Origin: Gammaproteobacteria bacterium
GTDB taxonomy: Bacteria; Pseudomonadota; Gammaproteobacteria; SZUA-229
Reading direction: 5' to 3'
NCBI GenBank assembly: GCA_029287815.1
Contig: JARFQK010000049.1
Location: 1-9,486 of the forward strand
DNA length: 9,486 nucleotides
Below, in pieces: positions 1 to 5,412 of this stretch; position 1 is the first letter of the stretch, and every line of letters starts with the position of its first letter. Under the pieces are notes generated by a model. That model was given only the letters and a program-made list of their open reading frames with translations. It did no database searches and was not told where the DNA came from. Position numbers and translations under genes: made by a program.

Positions 1-343
1 TTTGCTGATGTGCTGACACCAGCGGTGCCTGATCGCCCCAGAGCAGATAGTGCAGCGTGCCCAGATCGTCATCGGGCATGTTCTTCAGCGATTGAATACT
101 CGGCAGCGCGATCAGTCGTGCTTCGTCGAAGCCTATCTGGACCGGGCACTCGGCATAGATACGATCGCTTCCAGCCAGTTCGCCGGTTTGAACCGAGGTC
201 GCAGCCACCGCGTTGAACAGCGTGCTTTTGCCGCTGTTGGGCATGCCGACCAGCGCGATGCGCAAATGCCGGTGCCCTCGAAATACCGGTTTCGCCAAGG
301 GCAGGTTGAATTGTTGACTGACCCGCTGTCTGATCATGGGCAT
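1..343 (-). CDS. FeoB-like small GTPase, N-terminal part (runs off window)
   Basis: The reverse strand is open from an ATG at 343 to the left edge, giving the first 114 residues; the rest lies outside. Residues 28-44 carry a G1/P-loop (GMPNSGKS at 33-40, followed by TLFN) in the arrangement seen in FeoB G domains, and residues 77-86 resemble the FeoB G3 region (DLPGTYSL in classical FeoB). Here that segment reads ALPSIQSL, so the Asp and Gly of the DxxG motif are Ala79 and Ser82. FeoB proteins are membrane ferrous-iron transporters with an N-terminal GTPase; no membrane part is visible in this fragment, so a soluble stand-alone GTPase is equally possible. The frame stays open upstream, but ATG 343 is preferred because an AAGG lies four bases before it and the DNA beyond is AT-rich. 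A second ATG two codons in (337) is an alternative. It is transcribed divergently from the ATPase operon. Confidence 0.6.
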   Translation of the reverse strand, partial: MPMIRQRVSQQFNLPLAKPVFRGHRHLRIALVGMPNSGKSTLFNAVAATSVQTGELAGSDRIYAECPVQIGFDEARLIALPSIQSLKNMPDDDLGTLHYLLWGDQAPLVSAHQQ

Positions 344-415
344 GCCGCCTTTTTTTGTCAGGATACACCACGAGCGGATTCGACGCGCTCGATGCAACCG
401 TTGGTGATTAATTAA

Positions 416-442
416 GGAAACTCTGATTAATTCAGAGTTTCC
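416..442. repeat. Perfect inverted repeat, 11-bp arms (hairpin 1)
   Basis: Arms 416-426 and 432-442 (GGAAACTCTGA / TCAGAGTTTCC) are perfect complements around the 5-base loop TTAAT. The left arm is also the left end of the candidate MITE, so the end can pair locally or with the far end. There is no T-tract after it, so it is not a classical terminator. Confidence 0.8.
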
Positions 443-462
443 GCGGCGCACGGATGCACCGC
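443..462. repeat. Short GC-rich hairpin (hairpin 2)
   Basis: GCGG (443-446) pairs with CCGC (459-462) and GCA (448-450) with TGC (455-457), with a C447 x A458 mismatch and a CGGA loop. It is short and shares base 462 with the next hairpin, so it is the weakest member of the set. Confidence 0.35.
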
Positions 463-494
463 CATTTTTGATCGCCTTAAGCGATTGAAAATGG
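462..494. repeat. Inverted repeat, 14-bp arms (hairpin 3)
   Basis: Arms 462-475 and 481-494 enclose the loop CTTAA. Twelve of the 14 positions are Watson-Crick. The other two (T469 with G487, G470 with T486) become G-U wobble pairs in a + strand transcript, so the RNA stem would be unbroken. Confidence 0.75.
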
Positions 495-495
495 A

Positions 496-526
496 GGGAA
501 ACAGAAAATCGCATTTTTTGTTTCCC
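496..526. repeat. Inverted repeat, 14-bp arms (hairpin 4)
   Basis: Arms 496-509 and 513-526 (starting GGGAAACAG and ending TTGTTTCCC) enclose the 3-base loop CGC. Thirteen of 14 positions pair; the exception, G504 with T518, is a G-U wobble in + strand RNA. It starts two bases after hairpin 3 ends. Confidence 0.75.
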
Positions 527-528
527 GT

Positions 529-561
529 GCTCTGATAATTCAGGGATGAATTATTCAGAGC
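529..561. repeat. Inverted repeat with one bulge, 14-bp arms (hairpin 5)
   Basis: GCTCTGA (529-535) pairs with TCAGAGC (555-561) and TAATTCA (536-542) with TGAATTA (547-553); T554 is bulged and GGGA is the loop. The sequence is a near copy of hairpin 1's CTCTGA/TCAGAG core, as expected if the two are the related ends of one mobile element. Confidence 0.75.
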
Positions 562-621
562 TTTCTTAATAATACTCTAATATCGCTATATTCCAATAAA
601 GCCCTTTCAGTCACTAAGGTA

Positions 622-651
622 TTGTGAATGCCGTTTAAGCATGTTTATACT
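622..651 (+). promoter_or_regulatory. Candidate sigma70 promoter of the ATPase operon
   Basis: TTGTGA (622-627) and TATACT (646-651) are separated by 18 bases, four of six and five of six matches to the -35 and -10 consensus. A start near 657 would leave a leader of about 46 bases before the first gene. It lies in the AT-rich stretch downstream of the candidate MITE, which I otherwise find empty between 570 and 688. No operator palindrome is evident close to it. Confidence 0.45.
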
Positions 652-688
652 ACCTGGCCCCGGTGCTAAATAAGAATCAATCGAAAAC

Positions 689-694
689 AAGGAG
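689..694 (+). promoter_or_regulatory. Shine-Dalgarno that fixes a TTG start
   Basis: AAGGAG sits nine bases before TTG 704. The nearby ATG at 708 is in another frame, and no in-frame ATG or GTG exists between this site and the coiled-coil reading frame, so this site decides the TTG start of the first operon gene. Confidence 0.65.
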
Positions 695-703
695 TCGCTT
701 GCT

Positions 704-1024
704 TTGGATGACACCCTGAAACAACTCCTGTCTGCCGAGAACGCCGCACGCGAACTAGTCGAGACTGCGCAGAAAGAGAGCGAACATCTGGTCCAGACTG
801 CGTTGCACGAGGCACATCTGCAGGAAGAACGTTTCCAGGCCCGTGTGCCAGAAATGCGTGCCTCCTACATCGAAAAGGCGGATCAACGGGCGGCGCAGAC
901 AGTTGCTGAAATGGAACGTCGCTTCCACGAACGTTTCGACCAACTGCGCAAGGATGCTGAGGCACACGAGGAGTCTGCATTGGACGCGGCTTTTCACGAG
1001 TTGCTCGGTGCCGGAAAGAAGTGA
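704..1024 (+). CDS. V-type ATPase G/H-like peripheral-stalk subunit
   Basis: This 106-residue protein is almost entirely charged, Ala/Glu/Gln-rich helix with no membrane segment (coiled coil roughly residues 5-95). That is the size and character of the subunit (G in Thermus, H in archaea, NtpF in Enterococcus) that pairs with subunit E to form the peripheral stalk holding A3B3 against the membrane stator. Such coiled coils are poorly conserved, so the assignment rests on composition, length and first position in a complete V-ATPase operon, where this subunit is usually found. The start is TTG, preceded by AAGGAG at nine bases. The stop overlaps the GTG of the next gene by four bases. Confidence 0.75.
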   Translation: MDDTLKQLLSAENAARELVETAQKESEHLVQTALHEAHLQEERFQARVPEMRASYIEKADQRAAQTVAEMERRFHERFDQLRKDAEAHEESALDAAFHELLGAGKK

Positions 1025-2055
1025 GCGGGCTGGCAAATCAGGCTTACCTGCGTACCCGTCTCGCGATCATGAGCGAGAATCTGCTGGGGCGGGAAAGAAT
1101 CCAAGAGCTCTCGACGCTATCTCTCGATGAACTGGCCAAACACACCGGTTTTGATAAATTCCAGGGCGCAGACCCTGCCGCCCGTCTGGCGTCTTTTGAA
1201 CGAACTCAGATGCAGACCTGGCTGGACGAACTCAGCGCTTTGTTGCGGCCGCTCGAAGGACCGGCCCGGCGCTTGTTGAGCCAGTGGGCCAGTCGCTACG
1301 AGTTGCTCAACATCAAAGCGCTAGTGCGCGGCAAGATCGGCCAACTACCGAATGAGGAAATCGAGCGCAGCCTGTTCAAATTGCCCGGTTTTCTCAGCCT
1401 CAATCTCGATGAGCTCATCAACACCGACACGGTTCCCGAATTGCTGCGTAATCTGCTGAAAACGCGCTACAAGAGTATCGCCATCCAGGCACTGAGACGC
1501 TACGAGGAAAATCCCGATCCGTTTCTGCTCGATGCCACGCTCGACCAGCAGTTCTACAGCAACCTGATCAACTGGGCGCAGCGCCTGAAAGGACACGATC
1601 GCACCGAGACGCTGAACATGATCGGTCGTTTCGTCGATCGCCACAATCTGGTCTGGAGTCTGCGCTACCGCTACAACTATGGTCTGCAAACCAGTGAAGT
1701 TCTGTATCTCGCTATCGATGGTGGACGCGTGCTGAATCGGGCCGGGTTGCAGCAGGTCTTGCAGATGGATACTCTGGAAGAGGCGCTCGGCAAGCTCCCA
1801 TCAAACATCCTCCGCTCGGGGCAAATGCCGCAAGAAATCACCAAGATCGAGTACGCGATGGGCAATGATCTGTCCGAATATGCTGAAGCCGCAATGCGTC
1901 GCAGTCCTTCGATCCTGACCAGCGTGCTGGCTTATTTGCTGCTGCGCCGCGGCGAAATCAGAAAGGTCTACGCTATCGTGCACGCACGGGTCAACGGTTT
2001 GACCGACAGCATACTCGATGAGGCTCTGAATCCTCTTCAGGATATCGCCGCATGA
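1021..2055 (+). CDS. atpC: V-type ATPase subunit C (V0D/AC39 family)
   Basis: A 344-residue soluble helical protein of the V0D/AC39 family, the funnel-shaped socket that sits on the rotor ring and receives the central stalk (D and F), coupling rotation to the ring. Family-like segments include YELLNIKALVRGKIG (about residues 93-107), the RHNLVWSLRYRYNYG stretch near residues 207-221, and the C-terminal SILTSVLAYLLLRRGEIRKVYAIV region near 300-323; three repeated helical domains fit the roughly 340-residue length. The start is GTG 1021 in a GTGA overlap with the upstream stop, and GGAAAG lies just before it. In Thermus and Enterococcus this gene lies after E; here it precedes I. Confidence 0.9.
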   Translation: MSGLANQAYLRTRLAIMSENLLGRERIQELSTLSLDELAKHTGFDKFQGADPAARLASFERTQMQTWLDELSALLRPLEGPARRLLSQWASRYELLNIKALVRGKIGQLPNEEIERSLFKLPGFLSLNLDELINTDTVPELLRNLLKTRYKSIAIQALRRYEENPDPFLLDATLDQQFYSNLINWAQRLKGHDRTETLNMIGRFVDRHNLVWSLRYRYNYGLQTSEVLYLAIDGGRVLNRAGLQQVLQMDTLEEALGKLPSNILRSGQMPQEITKIEYAMGNDLSEYAEAAMRRSPSILTSVLAYLLLRRGEIRKVYAIVHARVNGLTDSILDEALNPLQDIAA

Positions 2056-3959
2056 TTCTGGCTGGCCAGGATATGCGCCACATTACGGTCAAGCTGATGC
2101 GCGACGATCTGCCGCGCGCGAGCCTGGTAATGGCTGAACTCGAGGCTTTTTCGCCGGATCAACGCCCGCTGCTCGAGGCGGAACTGCCGGAAATTCCGGG
2201 CGAGGATTTTCGCAGCCGCATCCGCCGTGCCTGGGGAAATCTCGATCGTCTGGTAGGGTTGATCGGGGGACTGCCCGAGGATGATGGTGAAACACCGGTG
2301 TTGGTTTTGCAGAGAGAGCAGCTGATCGAAATCGATCAATGGTTGGTGAATGCGTGGAGAGAGTGTGCGCCCTGTTACGAGGAATTGCACAGCATCGAGG
2401 ATGATTTTCGTGAGCTCGACCAACTGAAAAGATCGCTCGAGGAATTTGCGGATCTGGATGTCGATCTCAGCTGGTTACAGGGCGAGCACGAACATCTGGA
2501 TGTCAGTATCGGCTCGATCCCCGTCGAGAACATAGCGCGGTTGCGCGAGGTACTGGCCTTGTCGAACCACCTGATATTGAACGTTGCGGGTGATGGCGAT
2601 ACGCGGCGTATCCTGATCGTCGGTCGACGCGAGGACGCTGAGGTTCTCGATAGCGTACTCCAGGCCGCCGCGTTCAAACCGGTCAACATCCCGGCGACTT
2701 TCGACCAGCATCCGAACCAGGTGCGAGATGAGCTGGAAAAGCGCCGGCAAAAACTCGAACAGCGATCGGGTGAGTTGTACGGCATGATGTCCAACTGGCG
2801 AAACAGCAATCACCGCCAACTACTGCGGGCGCGTCAGTTGCTCGAAGCCGCTGAGCCATACGCCAATGTCCGTGGTGCCGCGCGCAGTCGTGGTGTTCTG
2901 GCGGCGCTGCAGGGTTGGGTGCCGGCGAGCCGTCTCGCTGAAGTGGAGACGAAACTCAAGAAGAGTCTGAGACTGCCGTTTGTGCTGGAGTCGCGCGAGC
3001 CGCGCAGCGATGAGCGCCACCTGGTGCCGGTTCCGGTTCGAGAGCGTGGTCTGCTGAAACCGTTTTCCGTTTTGGTTGAACAGTACGGTGTACCACGCTT
3101 TGGAGAGTTTGATCCGACGATTCTGTTCGCGGTCACTTTCGTCGGTATGTTCGGAATGATGTTCGGTGACATCGGTCACGGTGCGATTATTGTGCTGACC
3201 GGACTGGTGCTGCGCCGCAAATTGCGTTCGTTTACCTATCTGTTCGCAGGCGCCGGCGCGTCTTCGATGCTGTTCGGCTGGCTTTACGGCAGTATTTTCG
3301 GATACGAGCACTGGATAGAGCCTCTATGGCTCGCCCCCATGTCAGACCCGATCTACATGCTCACCGTTGCACTGGGTTGGGGCGTCACGTTTCTGACCGT
3401 CGGCTCGGGACTAGCGATCAGCAACCGCCTGCTGTCCGGCGATCTGGCCGGCGCACTGTTCGCTGCGGGTGGATTGTTCTCACTGATTTTCTATATGGCT
3501 TTGCTCGGCGGACTGGTCAACCTGGTGCAGGGCGGGGGCTTTCCGCTGGTCGCCACCGTGATGATTGTGATCACGCTGGTACTATTGATCGGCTATCAGT
3601 GGCTGTCCTCCGATATGCCGTATGGTGAGCGCATCTTCAACACGATTATCGAAACGTTCGAGATCGTCAACGGCTACATTTCCAGCTCGCTGTCCTTCCT
3701 GCGCGTGGCGGCGTTCAGTCTGAATCATGTCGCTTTGGCGCTAGCAGTGTTCACGTTGGCCAACAAGATGGGCGCGACCGGATATTGGATCACGCTGGTG
3801 ATCGGCAACATCTTCATCATTGTACTCGAGGGCCTGATCGTCGCGATACAGACCCTGCGGCTGGAGTACTACGAAGGTTTCTCGCGTTATTTCTACGGCG
3901 ATGGAACACCGTTCCGGCCTCTGCGCGTCGGCCGCTCTCGAAACCCAACAATCAACTGA
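2052..3959 (+). CDS. atpI: V-type ATPase subunit I (a subunit, membrane stator)
   Basis: This is the 635-residue stator subunit that carries the two ion half-channels. Residues 1 to about 350 are soluble and helix-rich and bind the peripheral stalks. Residues from about 355 onward are membrane-embedded, with about eight hydrophobic segments. Hallmarks are DPT near the first helix, the GDIGHG motif at 372-377, and the TM7 arginine R551 in SFLRVAAFSLNH, which matches the essential Arg of yeast Vph1 (R735). In the last helix E593 and R603 are ten residues apart, the same spacing as Vph1 E789/R799. The length is normal for prokaryotic I subunits. ATG 2052 overlaps the stop of C (ATGA) with AGGA nine bases upstream; Met11 (2082) is a possible alternative start. 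It is followed by a 12-base gap before K. Confidence 0.95.
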   Translation: MILAGQDMRHITVKLMRDDLPRASLVMAELEAFSPDQRPLLEAELPEIPGEDFRSRIRRAWGNLDRLVGLIGGLPEDDGETPVLVLQREQLIEIDQWLVNAWRECAPCYEELHSIEDDFRELDQLKRSLEEFADLDVDLSWLQGEHEHLDVSIGSIPVENIARLREVLALSNHLILNVAGDGDTRRILIVGRREDAEVLDSVLQAAAFKPVNIPATFDQHPNQVRDELEKRRQKLEQRSGELYGMMSNWRNSNHRQLLRARQLLEAAEPYANVRGAARSRGVLAALQGWVPASRLAEVETKLKKSLRLPFVLESREPRSDERHLVPVPVRERGLLKPFSVLVEQYGVPRFGEFDPTILFAVTFVGMFGMMFGDIGHGAIIVLTGLVLRRKLRSFTYLFAGAGASSMLFGWLYGSIFGYEHWIEPLWLAPMSDPIYMLTVALGWGVTFLTVGSGLAISNRLLSGDLAGALFAAGGLFSLIFYMALLGGLVNLVQGGGFPLVATVMIVITLVLLIGYQWLSSDMPYGERIFNTIIETFEIVNGYISSSLSFLRVAAFSLNHVALALAVFTLANKMGATGYWITLVIGNIFIIVLEGLIVAIQTLRLEYYEGFSRYFYGDGTPFRPLRVGRSRNPTIN

Positions 3960-3961
3960 TC

Positions 3962-3966
3962 AGGAG
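3962..3966 (+). promoter_or_regulatory. Strong Shine-Dalgarno for the rotor-ring gene
   Basis: AGGAG sits five bases before ATG 3972 in an open 12-base gap. K therefore has its own clear initiation site, while most other genes in the operon start inside the upstream stop. Confidence 0.7.
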
Positions 3967-3971
3967 CAACC

Positions 3972-4418
3972 ATGACGACCATCATCGCACTACTCACCCT
4001 CGCACTGCTGGGCATGATCGCGACCGGGATCTATCTCCATTATCGGCCGTTGCAGCCGGAGCGTGCCCGACGCTTGTTCAAACCAACCGTTTTCACCAAC
4101 TTCGCGCTGTTTTTTGGCGCGCAGGCGGTAGCGGCCTTCCTCGGGGTCAATGATGCTCTGGCTGCGGCCGAAGGCGCCGCAGGTGAACTTGCCGAGATCA
4201 GCACCGGTATGGGGCTGGCCTTCATCGGCATTGGGTTGCCGACCGCACTGAGCACGATCGGTGCCGCCATCGCGGTGGGGCCGATCGGTGCCGCTTCGCT
4301 GGCGGCTGTCTCCGAGAAACCTGAAATGTTCGGCCGCACCCTCGTCTACCTCGGTCTCGCTGAGGGTCTGGCGATCTACGGTCTGGTGATCTCTATCCTG
4401 CTGCTGAACCGGGTCTGA
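3972..4418 (+). CDS. atpK: V-type ATPase subunit K (rotor ring, c subunit)
   Basis: This 148-residue proteolipid forms the rotating ring that carries ions past subunit I. Residues 79-103 and 120-146 make a standard glycine-rich c hairpin: the cytoplasmic loop is SEKPE (114-118, compare RQPE in F-type c) and the ion-binding carboxylate is E131 in LAEGLAIYG. The first 75 residues add two more hydrophobic segments (about 2-21 and 41-58) joined by a basic loop, but no carboxylate lies in them. This could be a degenerate first hairpin, as in the 4-TM NtpK, or a leader with a possible cleavage at ALA (62-64). Aligned to the Ilyobacter c subunit, its Na+ ligands Gln32 and Ser66 become Val102 and Gly132, which suggests H+ coupling (inference). 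It is flanked by the only gaps in the operon. Confidence 0.92.
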   Translation: MTTIIALLTLALLGMIATGIYLHYRPLQPERARRLFKPTVFTNFALFFGAQAVAAFLGVNDALAAAEGAAGELAEISTGMGLAFIGIGLPTALSTIGAAIAVGPIGAASLAAVSEKPEMFGRTLVYLGLAEGLAIYGLVISILLLNRV

Positions 4419-4423
4419 CACAC

Positions 4424-4753
4424 ATGGAACCTACACCAACACGTCAGGTCTTTTTGGGCGCAGCGCCATTGGCGACTGGTTTTCGTCTCGCGGGCTTCGA
4501 GGTCTATCCGGATGCTGATGCCGCACAACTCGATCGACTGCTGAATGAGCTGAGCGCCTCGCGCACGCCCGCCTTGGTGGTCATCGATCAGGATCTCGCC
4601 AAGTCGGATAGTCAGCGCCTGGAATGGGTCCGTAGCGAAGGTGGCCGTATTCTGCTGACCCAGGTGCCGCCGTTGAACCGGCCGGATGAGATGCGTAGTT
4701 CGGTCGATGATCGCATCGAACAGCTGTTGGGCATGGACTGGGACGGGGCATGA
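4424..4753 (+). CDS. atpF: V-type ATPase subunit F (central stalk)
   Basis: A 109-residue soluble protein of the V-ATPase F family, which binds subunit D in the central shaft and modulates ATPase activity. The telling motif is GFRLAGFEV (19-27), which follows the first strand of the small Rossmann-like fold. A second strand, ALVVIDQDLA (50-59), and the ILLTQVPP strand (76-83) follow in the usual order. It starts five bases after the stop of K with no recognisable Shine-Dalgarno, so translation probably depends on ribosomes finishing K. Its stop overlaps the start of E. In Enterococcus nomenclature this subunit is NtpG, so the letter F can confuse. The length is typical. Confidence 0.9.
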   Translation: MEPTPTRQVFLGAAPLATGFRLAGFEVYPDADAAQLDRLLNELSASRTPALVVIDQDLAKSDSQRLEWVRSEGGRILLTQVPPLNRPDEMRSSVDDRIEQLLGMDWDGA

Positions 4754-5412
4754 CACAAACTGAACAAAACCAGCTGCAGGCATTGGAGAGCGCGATCATG
4801 GAACGTGCCAAAGAGCTGGCGCAGGAATTCCATGACAAGGCCAATCGTCAGCGTGATATCATCTTGCGCGATGCCGCAGACAGCTTGCAGATGGCCGAGG
4901 AGCGCGAGCTCATGGCCATCAAGGACGAGGCTGAACGGCACTTTCACCGCGTGACTCAGGCTGGTGAACTCAAGATGCAAAGCCGCCTCGACCAGCTGCG
5001 TTGGGAGTTGGTTCAAACCGTGCAATCACGCCTGACTGAACACATGAAGACCTTCTGTAAGGATCTCATGGCCTACCGAGCCTGGCTTACGAAGATGGTG
5101 CGCGATGCCGCCGCTGTGTTGCCGGACGGCGATCTGGTTGCCCAGGTCAATGCGGACGATCTATTGTGGCTTTCCGATGAGTGGTCCGATCTGGTCGCCG
5201 AGGCGGCTCCACAGCGCACTATCTTGCTCGCCGATGAACCGATCCGCGGGCTGGGCGGAATCAGGGTGCGTTCTGCAGACAATCGCGCTCAGGTCGACAA
5301 CCGCTTCGAAGGTCGCCTGGCGCGTTTTGCGGCTGATATCCAGCGCGTGATCCTGCGCGAGTTGTTCCCAGCCGATATCAGTGCCAGCGCGCGTAGCGGA
5401 GGTCCACAATGA
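4750..5412 (+). CDS. atpE: V-type ATPase subunit E (peripheral stalk)
   Basis: A 220-residue peripheral-stalk subunit. The N-terminal half (about 1-105) is a long charged helix that would coil with the small G/H-like protein. The C-terminal part is the globular domain that binds the top of subunit B. The family signature is clear: GGIRVRSADNRAQVDNRFEGRL at about 169-190, in which the Gly-Gly, the Asp-Asn pair and the Arg-Leu are the most conserved features, followed by a final helix ending ELF. ATG 4750 lies in an ATGA overlap with F, preceded by a G-rich stretch. It sits directly upstream of A, as expected for a stator piece of the head. Confidence 0.92.
   Translation: MTQTEQNQLQALESAIMERAKELAQEFHDKANRQRDIILRDAADSLQMAEERELMAIKDEAERHFHRVTQAGELKMQSRLDQLRWELVQTVQSRLTEHMKTFCKDLMAYRAWLTKMVRDAAAVLPDGDLVAQVNADDLLWLSDEWSDLVAEAAPQRTILLADEPIRGLGGIRVRSADNRAQVDNRFEGRLARFAADIQRVILRELFPADISASARSGGPQ
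5398..5403 (+). promoter_or_regulatory. Perfect Shine-Dalgarno for subunit A
   Basis: GGAGGT lies five bases before ATG 5409, inside the end of the E gene, and confirms the start of A. Confidence 0.75.

Larger units (their letters stand above)
416..565. mobile_element. Candidate 150-bp MITE (IS5-like ends, TTAA flanks)
   Basis: The two ends form an imperfect terminal inverted repeat: the left end starts GGAAACTCTGATTAATTCA, and the reverse complement of the right end matches it at 16 of 19 positions without gaps. TTAA lies immediately outside each end (412-415 and 566-569), which fits a 4-bp target duplication, although TTAA is its own palindrome and could instead extend the repeat. No transposase is encoded. 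IS5-subgroup elements have ends beginning GG and duplicate YTAR, and TTAA fits that rule, so a nonautonomous IS5-type derivative is my inference. The inside is filled with consecutive hairpins. It sits between two divergent units, where it could affect expression of either. Confidence 0.6.

Noticed and set aside
69..371. A 100-residue minus-strand frame overlapping the FeoB-like start
   Set aside because: It is the wrong frame of the same DNA; the frame from ATG 343 gives the GMPNSGKS motif and stays open to the window edge.
50..415. A 121-residue + strand frame at the left edge
   Set aside because: It is antisense to the FeoB-like frame, whose P-loop is clear, and runs into the AT-rich intergenic region without any domain.
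416..526. Hairpins as rho-independent terminators
   Set aside because: No stem is followed by a run of T, and no gene ends into this region from either side because the flanking units diverge.
601..630. GTCAC/GTGA halves suggesting a CRP-type operator
   Set aside because: The half sites are in the wrong order and spacing for TGTGA-N6-TCACA.
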